Shown here in pieces: positions 1 through 5,396 of a stretch of 5,433 nucleotides of DNA. Source of the DNA: Pseudomonadota bacterium (GTDB taxonomy: Bacteria > Pseudomonadota > Gammaproteobacteria > Xanthomonadales > Xanthomonadaceae). The DNA lies in the NCBI GenBank assembly GCA_023457475.1, contig JAEWLO010000351.1:1-5433 (forward strand). Direction: 5' to 3'. Within the stretch, counting starts at the first letter, position 1. Each line of letters starts with the position of its first letter. A program made the position numbers and the translations under genes. The notes below the pieces were generated by a model. That model was not told where the DNA came from, did no database searches, and worked only from the letters and a program-made list of their open reading frames with translations.

Positions 1-213
1 GCCCACGGCCACCCCGTCGCGTTCCAGCAGCCAGACCGCGTAATCCGGATGCGAGAGGATCACCTGCTGGCGGTCCACCGCGTAAGCTTCAGCCAGGAAG
101 TCTTCCAGATCCTTCGGCGGATACAGATGGCCGAAGGTTTCCACGAACGTGCGCGCCGCCAGCACCGACAGGGTCGGTGCATCGTCCGGGCCGGCGCGAC
201 GGATGGCGTACAT
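1..213 (-). CDS. GNAT-family N-acetyltransferase, N-terminal 71 residues (partial)
   Basis: The minus-strand reading frame from the ATG at 213 runs to the window edge without a stop. The protein begins MYAIRRAGPDDAPTLSVLAA, followed by a segment containing RTFVETFGHLYPPKDLEDFL. This is the usual opening of a GNAT acetyltransferase: a beta strand with an IRRA-type motif, a DA..L..LA helix, then a TF..TFGHLYPP segment as in PaiA/RimI-like members. It ends in a strand, AVWLLERDGVAVG, leading into the core sheet. The acetyl-CoA-binding R/Q-x-x-G-x-G/A loop would lie beyond the window, so catalytic competence and substrate cannot be judged. No strong Shine-Dalgarno is seen. The start lies 14 nt after the stop of the acidic-tail gene, so translational coupling with that gene is likely. 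Family assignment is fairly secure; the substrate (amine, polyamine, peptide or drug) is unknown. Confidence 0.8.
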   Translation of the reverse strand, partial: MYAIRRAGPDDAPTLSVLAARTFVETFGHLYPPKDLEDFLAEAYAVDRQQVILSHPDYAVWLLERDGVAVG

Positions 214-227
214 GGTCGAAGCCGGAC

Positions 228-536
228 TCAGGCGCGGGAGCCGTCGGTCGAGGCGTCTTCTTCTTCCTCGTCCTCGTACTCTTCTTCGTCTTCTTCGTCT
301 TCGTCCTCGTCGAGGTCCTCGTCTTCTTCCTCGTCCTCGTAGTCTTCGACGCCGAAGTCCTCACCGTCCCAGCGGCCTTCGCCGTCGACCACGAAGGTCA
401 GCGCCATGGCGGCCGGGCTGGTGCCCACGCGGACCAGCCAGCCGCCGAACACGCGGGCGCGCTCGGTGACCAGGTTGGCGTCGGAACCGACGTTGCCCAG
501 CTTTTCCCATTCCAGATTGAAGGATGCTTCGGTCAT
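228..536 (-). CDS. Small protein with extremely acidic C-terminal tail (hypothetical)
   Basis: A 102-residue protein starting MTEASFNLEWEKLG. The start at 536 is chosen because AGGAG (complement of 545-549) lies 8 nt upstream. An open frame continues upstream to 749, but there it runs through the REP and tandem-repeat DNA and overlaps aspS. Residues 1-58 form a compact unit with RARVFGGWLVRV and ALTFVVDGEGRW. This resembles a widespread small-protein pattern (ARV.GGWLVR ... TFVPD..W) that I recall as uncharacterised. Residues 64-94 contain 28 Asp/Glu out of 31, interrupted only by Y66, L75 and Y87. There is no signal peptide or membrane segment, so it is presumably cytoplasmic. The tail could mimic nucleic acid, bind cations or basic proteins, or simply aid solubility; none of these is shown. 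It sits between aspS and a GNAT gene on the same strand and is probably co-transcribed with at least the latter. Confidence 0.85.
   Translation of the reverse strand: MTEASFNLEWEKLGNVGSDANLVTERARVFGGWLVRVGTSPAAMALTFVVDGEGRWDGEDFGVEDYEDEEEDEDLDEDEDEEDEEEYEDEEEEDASTDGSRA
255..347 (-). repeat. Low-complexity GAN-codon tract encoding the Asp/Glu tail
   Basis: On the plus strand this is an almost continuous run of TTC, CTC, GTC and TCG-type triplets; on the coding strand it is GAA, GAG and GAC codons. It encodes residues 64-94 of the acidic-tail protein. Degenerate triplet runs with strong purine/pyrimidine strand asymmetry are prone to replication slippage. Because the period is 3 bp, length changes would mostly keep the reading frame. 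Confidence 0.8.
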
Positions 537-567
537 TGCTGAGTCTCCTGAAGGTGTTGGGTGGTTC

Positions 568-589
568 AGCCGGGCAAGCCCGGCTCTAC
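568..589 (-). repeat. GTAG-type REP / SMAG-like palindrome
   Basis: Read on the minus strand, GTAG (586-589) is followed immediately by a perfect 8-bp inverted repeat, AGCCGGGC-TT-GCCCGGCT (568-585). A GTAG tetranucleotide next to a short GC-rich palindrome is the signature of the SMAG family described in Stenotrophomonas maltophilia, and of REPs linked to RAYT transposases. It lies 31 nt upstream of the acidic-tail start and about 90 nt after the aspS stop. Such elements can stabilise mRNA 3' ends or attenuate transcription. No T-rich tract follows, so it is not a typical intrinsic terminator. Confidence 0.7.
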
Positions 590-592
590 GGA

Positions 593-679
593 TTGGGATG
601 TCGAAGTTGGCGACGCGCGATGTGGGATGTCGAAGTTGGCGACGCGCGATGTGGGATGTCGAGGTTGGCGACGCGCGAT
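593..679. repeat. Three tandem copies of a 29-bp repeat behind aspS
   Basis: Three head-to-tail 29-bp units occupy 593-621, 622-650 and 651-679. Shared blocks include GGGATGTCGA and GTTGGCGACGCGCGAT on the plus strand. Differences are a T instead of G at 593 and G instead of A at 663; otherwise the copies are identical. On the minus strand the array starts on the last base of the aspS TGA (679) and ends 3 bp before the GTAG of the REP. A 29-bp period is not a multiple of three and there are no spacers, so this is neither a coding nor a CRISPR repeat. It looks like a minisatellite (VNTR) in the aspS 3' untranslated region. Confidence 0.9.
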
Positions 680-2430
680 CAGGCTTTGCGCGGGCGAACC
701 TGGATGTGCACTTCGGCCAGCTGTTCGTCCGGGATCGGCGACGGGGCACCGGTCATCAGGCACTGCGCGCCGGTGGTCTTCGGGAACGGAATGACGTCGC
801 GGATCGATTCGGTGCCGGCCATCAGCGCGGCGATGCGGTCGATACCGAACGCGATGCCGCCGTGCGGCGGCGCGCCGTAGCGCAGCGCGTCGAGCAGGAA
901 GCCGAACTTGGCTTCGGCCTCGTCCGCACCGATCCCCAGCAGTTCGAACACCGCGCTCTGCATGTCCGGACGGTGGATACGGATCGAGCCACCGCCGATC
1001 TCGTTACCGTTCAGCACCATGTCGTAACCGCGCGACACGGCGGTCTTCGCGTTGGCGCGCAGGTCGGCGATGTCGTCCACCGCCGGTGCGGTGAAGGGGT
1101 GATGCAGCGCGACATAGCGCTGGGCTTCGTCGTCGTACTCGAACATCGGGAAGTCGGTGACCCACAGCGGTGCCCAGCCGTCGGCAACCAGGTTGAAGTC
1201 CTTGCCGGCCTTCAGGCGGAGCGCGCCCATGAAGTCGGAGACCTTGTTGTAGCCACCGGCACCGAAGAACACGATGTCGCCGTTGCCGGCCCCCACATGG
1301 GCCACCAGCGCGGCGAAGGCGTCTTCGGCGAAGAACTTGGCGATCGGCGAGCTGACCTCACCGTTCTCGGCAATCTTGATGTAGGCCAGGCCCTTGGCAC
1401 CGTACTTGGCGGCATGCGCGGCGTACTCGTCGATCTGCTTGCGCGACAGGCTGGCACCGCCTGGAATGCGCAGCGCGGCCACACGGCCGTCGGCGTCGGC
1501 GGCGGCCGCGGTGAACACCGGGAACTCGCTGGACTTGACCAGGTCGGCGACGTCCACCAGTTCCAGCGCGATGCGCAGGTCCGGCTTGTCCGAGCCGTAG
1601 CGGCGCATGGCCTCGGCCCAGGTCATGCGCGGGAAGGTGGCCGCCAGCTCAACGTCCACCACCTCCTTGAAGATGGCGCGGATCATGCCTTCCACGTAAT
1701 CCTGCACGTCGCGCTCGCGCACGAAGGCGAACTCCATGTCCAGCTGGGTGAACTCCAGCTGGCGATCGGCACGAAGGGCTTCATCGCGGAAGCAGCGCGC
1801 GATCTGATAGTAACGGTCGAAACCGGCCACCATCAGGATCTGCTTGAACAGCTGAGGGCTCTGCGGCAGCGCGTAGAACTCACCCGGATGCATGCGCGCC
1901 GGCACCAGGAAGTCGCGCGCGCCTTCCGGGGTGGCCTTGGTCAGGATCGGGGTTTCGATGTCCTGGAAGCCGTCGATGTCCAGGTGGCGGCGCAGCGCCT
2001 GCACCAGCTTGATGCGGGTGCGCTGCATGCGCTGCATCTCCGGACGGCGCAGGTCGAGATAGCGGTACTTCAGGCGGGTTTCCTCGCCCGGGTTCTCATG
2101 GGCGTGGAACGGCAGCGGCTCGGCCTTGTTCAGCACGGTGATGCGGCTGGCCACGATCTCCACCTGGCCGGTGCGGATCTTGTCGTTCACGGCATGGCGT
2201 TTACGCACCACGCCCTCCACCTGCAGCACGTCCTCGTAGCCCAGGCTGGCGGCGACCTTGAACACCTCCACGCTTTCCGGCTCCACCGTCACCTGCACGA
2301 TGCCTTCATGATCGCGAAGATCGATGAAGCACACGCCGCCCAGGTTACGGGCAACGTCGGTCCAGCCGGCGAGGGTGACAGTCTGGCCAATCAGGGTCTC
2401 GTCGACCAGGCCGCAGAAGTGGGTACGCAT
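679..2430 (-). CDS. aspS: Aspartyl-tRNA synthetase (AspRS), bacterial type
   Basis: Class IIb aminoacyl-tRNA synthetase that charges tRNA-Asp with aspartate in the cytoplasm; normally essential. The 583 residues fit the bacterial family (about 580-595). The N-terminal OB-fold anticodon-binding domain spans residues 1-105 (MRTHFCG..., GWTDVARNLGGVCFIDLRD). Motif 1 lies around residues 155-177 (FQDIETPILTKATPEGARDF). ALPQSPQLFKQ is at 187-197 and motif 2 is FRDEALRADRQLEFTQLDME at 214-233. The bacterial GAD insertion follows at about 290-410. Motif 3 is GIAFGIDRIAALM at 525-537, and the C-terminus has the usual GAPSPIP (561-567). The start at 2430 aligns with the E. coli MRTEYCG start. GGAG (complement of 2441-2444) lies 10 nt upstream, whereas the open frame extending to 2565 adds sequence unlike AspRS. 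Residue 30 is Leu, as in the discriminating E. coli enzyme and unlike the His of the non-discriminating Pseudomonas aeruginosa enzyme. The stop abuts a tandem repeat. Confidence 0.98.
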   Translation of the reverse strand: MRTHFCGLVDETLIGQTVTLAGWTDVARNLGGVCFIDLRDHEGIVQVTVEPESVEVFKVAASLGYEDVLQVEGVVRKRHAVNDKIRTGQVEIVASRITVLNKAEPLPFHAHENPGEETRLKYRYLDLRRPEMQRMQRTRIKLVQALRRHLDIDGFQDIETPILTKATPEGARDFLVPARMHPGEFYALPQSPQLFKQILMVAGFDRYYQIARCFRDEALRADRQLEFTQLDMEFAFVRERDVQDYVEGMIRAIFKEVVDVELAATFPRMTWAEAMRRYGSDKPDLRIALELVDVADLVKSSEFPVFTAAAADADGRVAALRIPGGASLSRKQIDEYAAHAAKYGAKGLAYIKIAENGEVSSPIAKFFAEDAFAALVAHVGAGNGDIVFFGAGGYNKVSDFMGALRLKAGKDFNLVADGWAPLWVTDFPMFEYDDEAQRYVALHHPFTAPAVDDIADLRANAKTAVSRGYDMVLNGNEIGGGSIRIHRPDMQSAVFELLGIGADEAEAKFGFLLDALRYGAPPHGGIAFGIDRIAALMAGTESIRDVIPFPKTTGAQCLMTGAPSPIPDEQLAEVHIQVRPRKA

Positions 2431-2484
2431 GGGGGTAAAGCTCCGCAGGAGATTGCCGGGCCAGGCGGCACCGGTCAGCCCGTT

Positions 2485-2514
2485 ATTCTGCGGCCAGCCC
2501 CCCGGCCGGGGCAA
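2485..2514 (-). promoter_or_regulatory. Candidate sigma-70 promoter of aspS
   Basis: On the minus strand a TTGCCC hexamer (2509-2514) and a CAGAAT hexamer (2485-2490) are separated by 18 bp; each matches the consensus at 4 of 6 positions. Transcription would begin near 2478, leaving a leader of about 48 nt before the aspS ATG. The spacer contains most of a 12-bp palindrome, CCCCGGCCGGGG (2500-2511). Promoters are hard to call in GC-rich genomes, so this is only the best-looking candidate in the gap. Confidence 0.35.
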
Positions 2515-2528
2515 ATCCTGAACGGTGA

Positions 2529-2549
2529 ACCGGCTTACACACCGGCTTA
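2529..2549. repeat. Two 9-bp direct repeats in the aspS/DUF3011 divergent region
   Basis: ACCGGCTTA occurs at 2529-2537 and again at 2541-2549, a spacing of 12 bp from start to start, upstream of the DUF3011 gene. The second copy runs into TAATAG, which could be part of a weak -10 element for the rightward gene. The pair could be a regulator site or a chance duplication; nothing else supports a function. Confidence 0.3.
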
Positions 2550-2600
2550 ATAGGGGCCGGACCATAGTCCGCGCACCACTGACCGCAAGGGGAAAGCGTC

Positions 2601-3329
2601 ATGAAACGTTGTCTCGTGGTCTGTCTCACCGTGTTCCTGGCCTGTGTCGCACCGGACCTGCAGGCCCAGGTGGGCACGCGGGCCTATGCTCCGGAAAACC
2701 TCCGTACCCTGTCCGTCAGCGACCAGCAGCGGGTCATCGCCCAGGAATACGCCGAACAGTCGGGCGGCCGGCGGATTCCCGACGACCAGATGCGCTTCTA
2801 CCTGGACCAGGTCAACCGCTCGTCCTGGGGCTTCTCCCGGATCAAACAGGACATCGCCACCTCGCTGCGCGGCAACGGCGGCTGGAACGGCGGCGGAGGT
2901 GGCTGGCCGGGCACCAACCCGGGCCACACCAGCGTGATCCGCTGCGAAAGCAACGACAACCGCCAGCGGGTCTGCACCACGGGGTGGTCCAGTGCACGGC
3001 TGTCCCGCCAGATTTCCAACACCCGCTGCATCGAGGGCCGCACCTGGGGCTCGCGCAACGGGTCGGTGTGGGTCAGCGGGGGCTGCCGGGCCGAATTCGT
3101 GCAGGGCCGCGGCGGCTGGGGCGGCGGTGGCGGCGGCGGAAGCGGCTACACCGTCACCTGCAGCAGCAATGGCAACCGCACCCAGACCTGCGCATGGCAG
3201 GGCCGCGGCCGGCCGGTACTGATCGAACAGCTCTCGGGCAGCCCGTGTGCCGAGGGGCGCACCTGGGGCTCCCGGGGCAACAGCATCTGGGTCAGCAATG
3301 GCTGCCGCGGACGCTTCGGGACGCGTTGA
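2601..3329 (+). CDS. Exported protein with two DUF3011 repeats
   Basis: A 242-residue protein with AAGGGGA (2587-2593) 7 nt before the ATG. Residues 1-22 form a Sec signal peptide (KR, hydrophobic core, DLQA|Q), so it should act in the periplasm or outside the cell. A weak lipobox-like FLAC ending at C15 is a less likely alternative. Residues 40-90 are a helical segment containing GRRIPDD, FYLDQVN and IKQDIATS. A Gly/Trp-rich linker (91-103) leads to DUF3011 repeat 1 (111-166), a second Gly-rich linker (168-182), and repeat 2 (183-239). The repeats share CxEGRTWGSR and S[VI]WVS[GN]GCR. Each has four cysteines with near-identical spacing (C115, C125, C143, C162; C187, C197, C216, C235), so two disulfides per repeat are likely. 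DUF3011 has no established function. The gene is divergent from aspS, convergent with the lipoprotein gene, and seems monocistronic. Confidence 0.88.
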   Translation: MKRCLVVCLTVFLACVAPDLQAQVGTRAYAPENLRTLSVSDQQRVIAQEYAEQSGGRRIPDDQMRFYLDQVNRSSWGFSRIKQDIATSLRGNGGWNGGGGGWPGTNPGHTSVIRCESNDNRQRVCTTGWSSARLSRQISNTRCIEGRTWGSRNGSVWVSGGCRAEFVQGRGGWGGGGGGGSGYTVTCSSNGNRTQTCAWQGRGRPVLIEQLSGSPCAEGRTWGSRGNSIWVSNGCRGRFGTR

Positions 3330-3335
3330 CGCGTC
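3320..3335 (+). other. Hairpin spanning the DUF3011-gene stop codon
   Basis: GACGCGTTGACGCGTC is an inverted repeat with 7-bp arms around TG. As RNA it would fold as a 6-bp stem with a four-base loop. The TGA stop at 3327-3329 sits at its centre. No U-run follows. It may contribute to 3'-end formation or may simply reflect the ACGCGT repetition. Confidence 0.4.
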
Positions 3336-3342
3336 ACCGAAC

Positions 3343-3365
3343 GGGCCCCGGTGTTACCGGGGCTC
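3343..3365. terminator. Candidate bidirectional terminator hairpin between convergent genes
   Basis: GCCCCGGT (3345-3352) and ACCGGGGC (3356-3363) form a perfect 8-bp stem with the loop GTT, extendable to 10 pairs including one G-T wobble. It lies 15 nt after the stop of the rightward DUF3011 gene. The TAA stop of the leftward lipoprotein gene (3354-3356) falls in its loop region. Position and strength suit a shared terminator, but neither strand has a clear T-tract after the stem, so it may need another factor or act as an RNA 3'-end stabiliser. Confidence 0.5.
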
Positions 3366-3983
3366 ACTTCCCCACGGGGCCGGTGGCAACGCGACCGGCC
3401 GCGTGAGGTCGAACACTACCTGGAAACGGCGGCCATCCGGGCGGGTGAGTTCGTAGACGAACTGCTGGTCCGGGTCGATCTCCATCGCCCACGTATTGGT
3501 GGTCGACACGTCCATGCCGGCCTTGCGGAACATCGCCACCGAATCGGCATCGGCCGGGAACGCCTGCCGCTGCGCGGTACCCGGCGGCGTGCTGTCGCCC
3601 CCGTACATCGTCACTGCGTCCGGGCTGCCGTCTTCGTGCCGGTGATCGTGTTTGAGGCGCAGCCCGGTGTCGGTCCGGGTCACCACCCACGTGCGCGAAT
3701 GATCGTCGCCCACATGGAAGGGAATGCGCAGCTCGTGCGCGGAATCCTCGCAGCCCCGCACGTGCATCACCAGGCGTTTGCCATCAAACGGATCGGGCGC
3801 ATCGGTGCGCGGTTCGTTGACCGCGATACGTCCTTCGTAGGCTTTTCCGCAATGTGCGGCCACGGCCGCAAGGAAGGCGTCGGCGGGGGCCATCGACATC
3901 TCGTGCGCGACGCTGTCGCGTTGTCCGCCACATGCGCTCAACACCAGTGCGGCGGCCAGTGGCATCGTCTTCAGTACATTCAT
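3354..3983 (-). CDS. Putative lipoprotein of unknown function
   Basis: A 209-residue protein with a clear lipoprotein signal: MNVLK, a hydrophobic stretch and the lipobox LSAC, placing the lipidated cysteine at C18 followed by GG. No Asp at +2 is present, so outer-membrane delivery is plausible. AGGG (complement of 3991-3994) is 7 nt before the ATG. The mature protein has two further cysteines, C45 (HCGKAYEGRI) and C78 (MHVRGCED), probably disulfide-bonded. Other recognisable blocks are FHVGDDHSRTWVVTRTDTGL (89-108), the polar cluster HDHRHEDG (112-119), VTMYGGDSTPPGT (124-136) and FPADADS (142-148). I recall similar uncharacterised proteobacterial proteins but no named domain. HDHRHED could bind metal, although charged loops like this can be structural. 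The gene is transcribed divergently from the MFS gene and converges on the DUF3011 gene. The stop is inside the shared hairpin. Confidence 0.88.
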   Translation of the reverse strand: MNVLKTMPLAAALVLSACGGQRDSVAHEMSMAPADAFLAAVAAHCGKAYEGRIAVNEPRTDAPDPFDGKRLVMHVRGCEDSAHELRIPFHVGDDHSRTWVVTRTDTGLRLKHDHRHEDGSPDAVTMYGGDSTPPGTAQRQAFPADADSVAMFRKAGMDVSTTNTWAMEIDPDQQFVYELTRPDGRRFQVVFDLTRPVALPPAPWGSEPR

Positions 3984-4026
3984 GCAATCACCCTAGCCCG
4001 CTCATGCGGACTGTGCAAATCGCGTG

Positions 4027-4056
4027 ATCACATGACGTGGGCGCACGTCGCTGCAA
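4027..4056 (-). promoter_or_regulatory. Candidate lipoprotein promoter with a palindrome in its spacer
   Basis: On the minus strand TTGCAG (4051-4056) and TGTGAT (4027-4032) are separated by 18 bp, matching -35 and -10 consensus at 3 and 4 of 6 positions. The spacer (4033-4050) holds a 16-bp inverted repeat, GACGTG-GGCG-CACGTC on the plus strand (4034-4049). GTGATCAC (4024-4031), a perfect 8-bp palindrome, overlaps the -10. A dyad inside a promoter spacer is a common place for an operator. The hexamers are weak, so promoter and operator are inferences; the palindromes themselves are plain in the sequence. Confidence 0.35.
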
Positions 4057-4076
4057 CAGCGGGTTCATGGGGCCTG

Positions 4077-4085
4077 TGTTAGGGT
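4077..4085 (+). promoter_or_regulatory. Candidate extended -10 element for the MFS gene
   Basis: TGTTAGGGT fits an extended -10 pattern (TG-n-TAnnnT). It would start transcription near 4092, giving a leader of roughly 36 nt before the GTG start. No convincing -35 is seen at the right distance. The same TAGGGT hexamer occurs on the minus strand at 3990-3995, but that copy overlaps the lipoprotein ribosome-binding site and is too close to its ATG to be a -10. Confidence 0.3.
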
Positions 4086-4127
4086 GGTTCGCGTGACCGG
4101 TTCGCCTTCCCCACGAAGGTCGCACGC

Positions 4128-5396
4128 GTGTTGCGGCTGACCGCCCTGCTCACAGGCGTAGCGTTGCTCCTTACGGGCGGCGGGCTCCTGGGTACGCTGC
4201 TGGCAGTGACCGGCGGTGCCGCCGGCTTCGATGCGGGCACCCTGGGTCTGGTGATGTCGGGCTATTTCGCCGGCTTCTTCATGGGCACGTTCTTCGCGCC
4301 CTCGCTCATCGGTCGGGTCGGCCACATCCGTGCGTTCGCCTTCTACGCTGCCCTCGCCGCCATCGCGGTGCTGCTGCACCCGTTGTGGATCAACGCGTGG
4401 GCGTGGGGCGTCCTGCGCATCGTCACCGGCATCGCCCTGGTCGGGCTGTACACGGTGATCGAAAGCTGGCTCAACGCCGAGCCGGACTCGAAACAGCGCA
4501 GCCGTGCGTTCTCGCTGTACATGGTGGTAAACCTCTCGGCCCTGGCACTGGGGCAGATCCTGCTGATGCTGGGCAGCGCGGCGGCCACGCCGATGTTCAT
4601 GCTGATCGCGATGCTGATCTGCGCGGCCATGCTCCCGGTGACCGCCACCCGCCTGCGGCAGCCGGAAGTGCCGAGCGTGCCGCATTTGAAACTCACCCGC
4701 CTGTATGCGGTCGCGCCGGTGGCGAGCGTGGCGGCAGGATTGTCCGGCCTCGCCATGGGCGCGTTCTGGGGCCTGCTGCCGGTGTACGCCGGCAACATCG
4801 GCCTGGACGACGACGGCGTCGCGCGCTTCATGCTCACCGCCATTGCCGGCGGCGCGCTGCTGCAGTGGCCGCTGGGACGGATCAGCGATGGGCATGACCG
4901 CCGCACCGGACTGGTGGCGCTGAGCCTCGCTGCGGCGGGCATCGCACTGGTGGCGTCGGTGCCGATGATCCAGCAGCAGACCCATCTGCTGTTCGGCCTG
5001 ATCTTCGTCTATGGCGGGCTGGCGTTCTGTCTGTATCCGTTCGCGGTGGCGCACCTGCTGGACTACCTGCCACGCGAGGACCTGCTGTCGGGCTGCTCCA
5101 GCCTGCTGCTGGTGCACGGCGTGGGCGCGGCGCTGGGCCCGGCCATCGCCGGCGTGGCCATGCAGCAGTTCGGCCCGGCGGCACTGCCACTGTATTTCGC
5201 CGTGGTGCTGATGCTGCTGGCGCTGTTCGCCACCGCGCGCCTGCTCAGCTTTGCCCGCCTGCGCACGCACCCCGTCCTGTTCCGCCCGATGCTGCGGACC
5301 ACGCCGGCCGCGCTCGAGCTGATGCCGGAGACCGATGCGCAACCGGCCCCCGACGATCCTGTTCCCCCCTTCAACTCCAGTAAGGAAGTGCATTGA
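4128..5396 (+). CDS. Major facilitator superfamily transporter, YcaD-like
   Basis: A 422-residue inner-membrane protein with about 12 predicted hydrophobic segments, the typical MFS layout. After TM1 and TM2, GRVGHIR (62-68) is the motif-A-type cytoplasmic loop. LRIVTGIALVGLYTVIESWL (96-115) is the TM4 region, and IESWLNAE resembles the E. coli YcaD VVESAL segment. In the second half, LQWPLGRISDGHDRR (245-259) matches the YcaD GQWPIGRLAD loop, and CLYPFAVAHLLDYL (301-314) its LYPVAMAW segment. Residues from about 378 form a soluble tail with acidic and Pro-rich stretches (PETDAQPAPDDPVPPF), making the protein about 40 residues longer than YcaD (382). GTG at 4128 is chosen as start because GAAGG (4115-4119) precedes it by 8 nt; TTG at 4131 is the alternative. 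Substrate and direction are unknown, as for YcaD. It is divergent from the lipoprotein gene and overlaps the next gene. Confidence 0.93.
   Translation: MLRLTALLTGVALLLTGGGLLGTLLAVTGGAAGFDAGTLGLVMSGYFAGFFMGTFFAPSLIGRVGHIRAFAFYAALAAIAVLLHPLWINAWAWGVLRIVTGIALVGLYTVIESWLNAEPDSKQRSRAFSLYMVVNLSALALGQILLMLGSAAATPMFMLIAMLICAAMLPVTATRLRQPEVPSVPHLKLTRLYAVAPVASVAAGLSGLAMGAFWGLLPVYAGNIGLDDDGVARFMLTAIAGGALLQWPLGRISDGHDRRTGLVALSLAAAGIALVASVPMIQQQTHLLFGLIFVYGGLAFCLYPFAVAHLLDYLPREDLLSGCSSLLLVHGVGAALGPAIAGVAMQQFGPAALPLYFAVVLMLLALFATARLLSFARLRTHPVLFRPMLRTTPAALELMPETDAQPAPDDPVPPFNSSKEVH

Noticed and set aside
49..364. Overlapping frames encoding poly-Ser or Thr/Lys/Arg-rich proteins
   Set aside because: They are other-frame readings of the acidic-tail triplet tract and the GNAT gene, without ribosome-binding sites or domain signatures.
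593..679. Possible CRISPR array (29-bp repeats)
   Set aside because: The repeats are directly contiguous with no spacers and no cas genes are nearby.
537..749. Upstream extension of the acidic-tail gene to an ATG at 749
   Set aside because: The extension would be encoded by the REP, the tandem repeat and the end of aspS. A good Shine-Dalgarno supports the start at 536.
406..2550. 714-codon open frame on the plus strand running antisense to aspS and through the repeat region
   Set aside because: Its product is rich in His, Arg, Gln and Val with no recognisable domain. It mirrors the codon pattern of aspS in a GC-rich genome, where long antisense frames are common. The opposite strand is unmistakably AspRS.
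2431..2565. Upstream extension of aspS to an ATG at 2565
   Set aside because: The extra 45 residues do not resemble AspRS. The ATG at 2430 matches the conserved MRT..CG start and has a ribosome-binding site.
2525..3406. 293-codon frame overlapping the DUF3011 gene on the same strand
   Set aside because: It is a Pro/Arg/Gly-rich out-of-frame shadow; the DUF3011 frame has a signal peptide, paired cysteines and a ribosome-binding site.
3351..4082. 243-codon plus-strand frame antisense to the lipoprotein gene
   Set aside because: It lacks a convincing ribosome-binding site or known motif, and the minus strand has a textbook lipoprotein signal and start.
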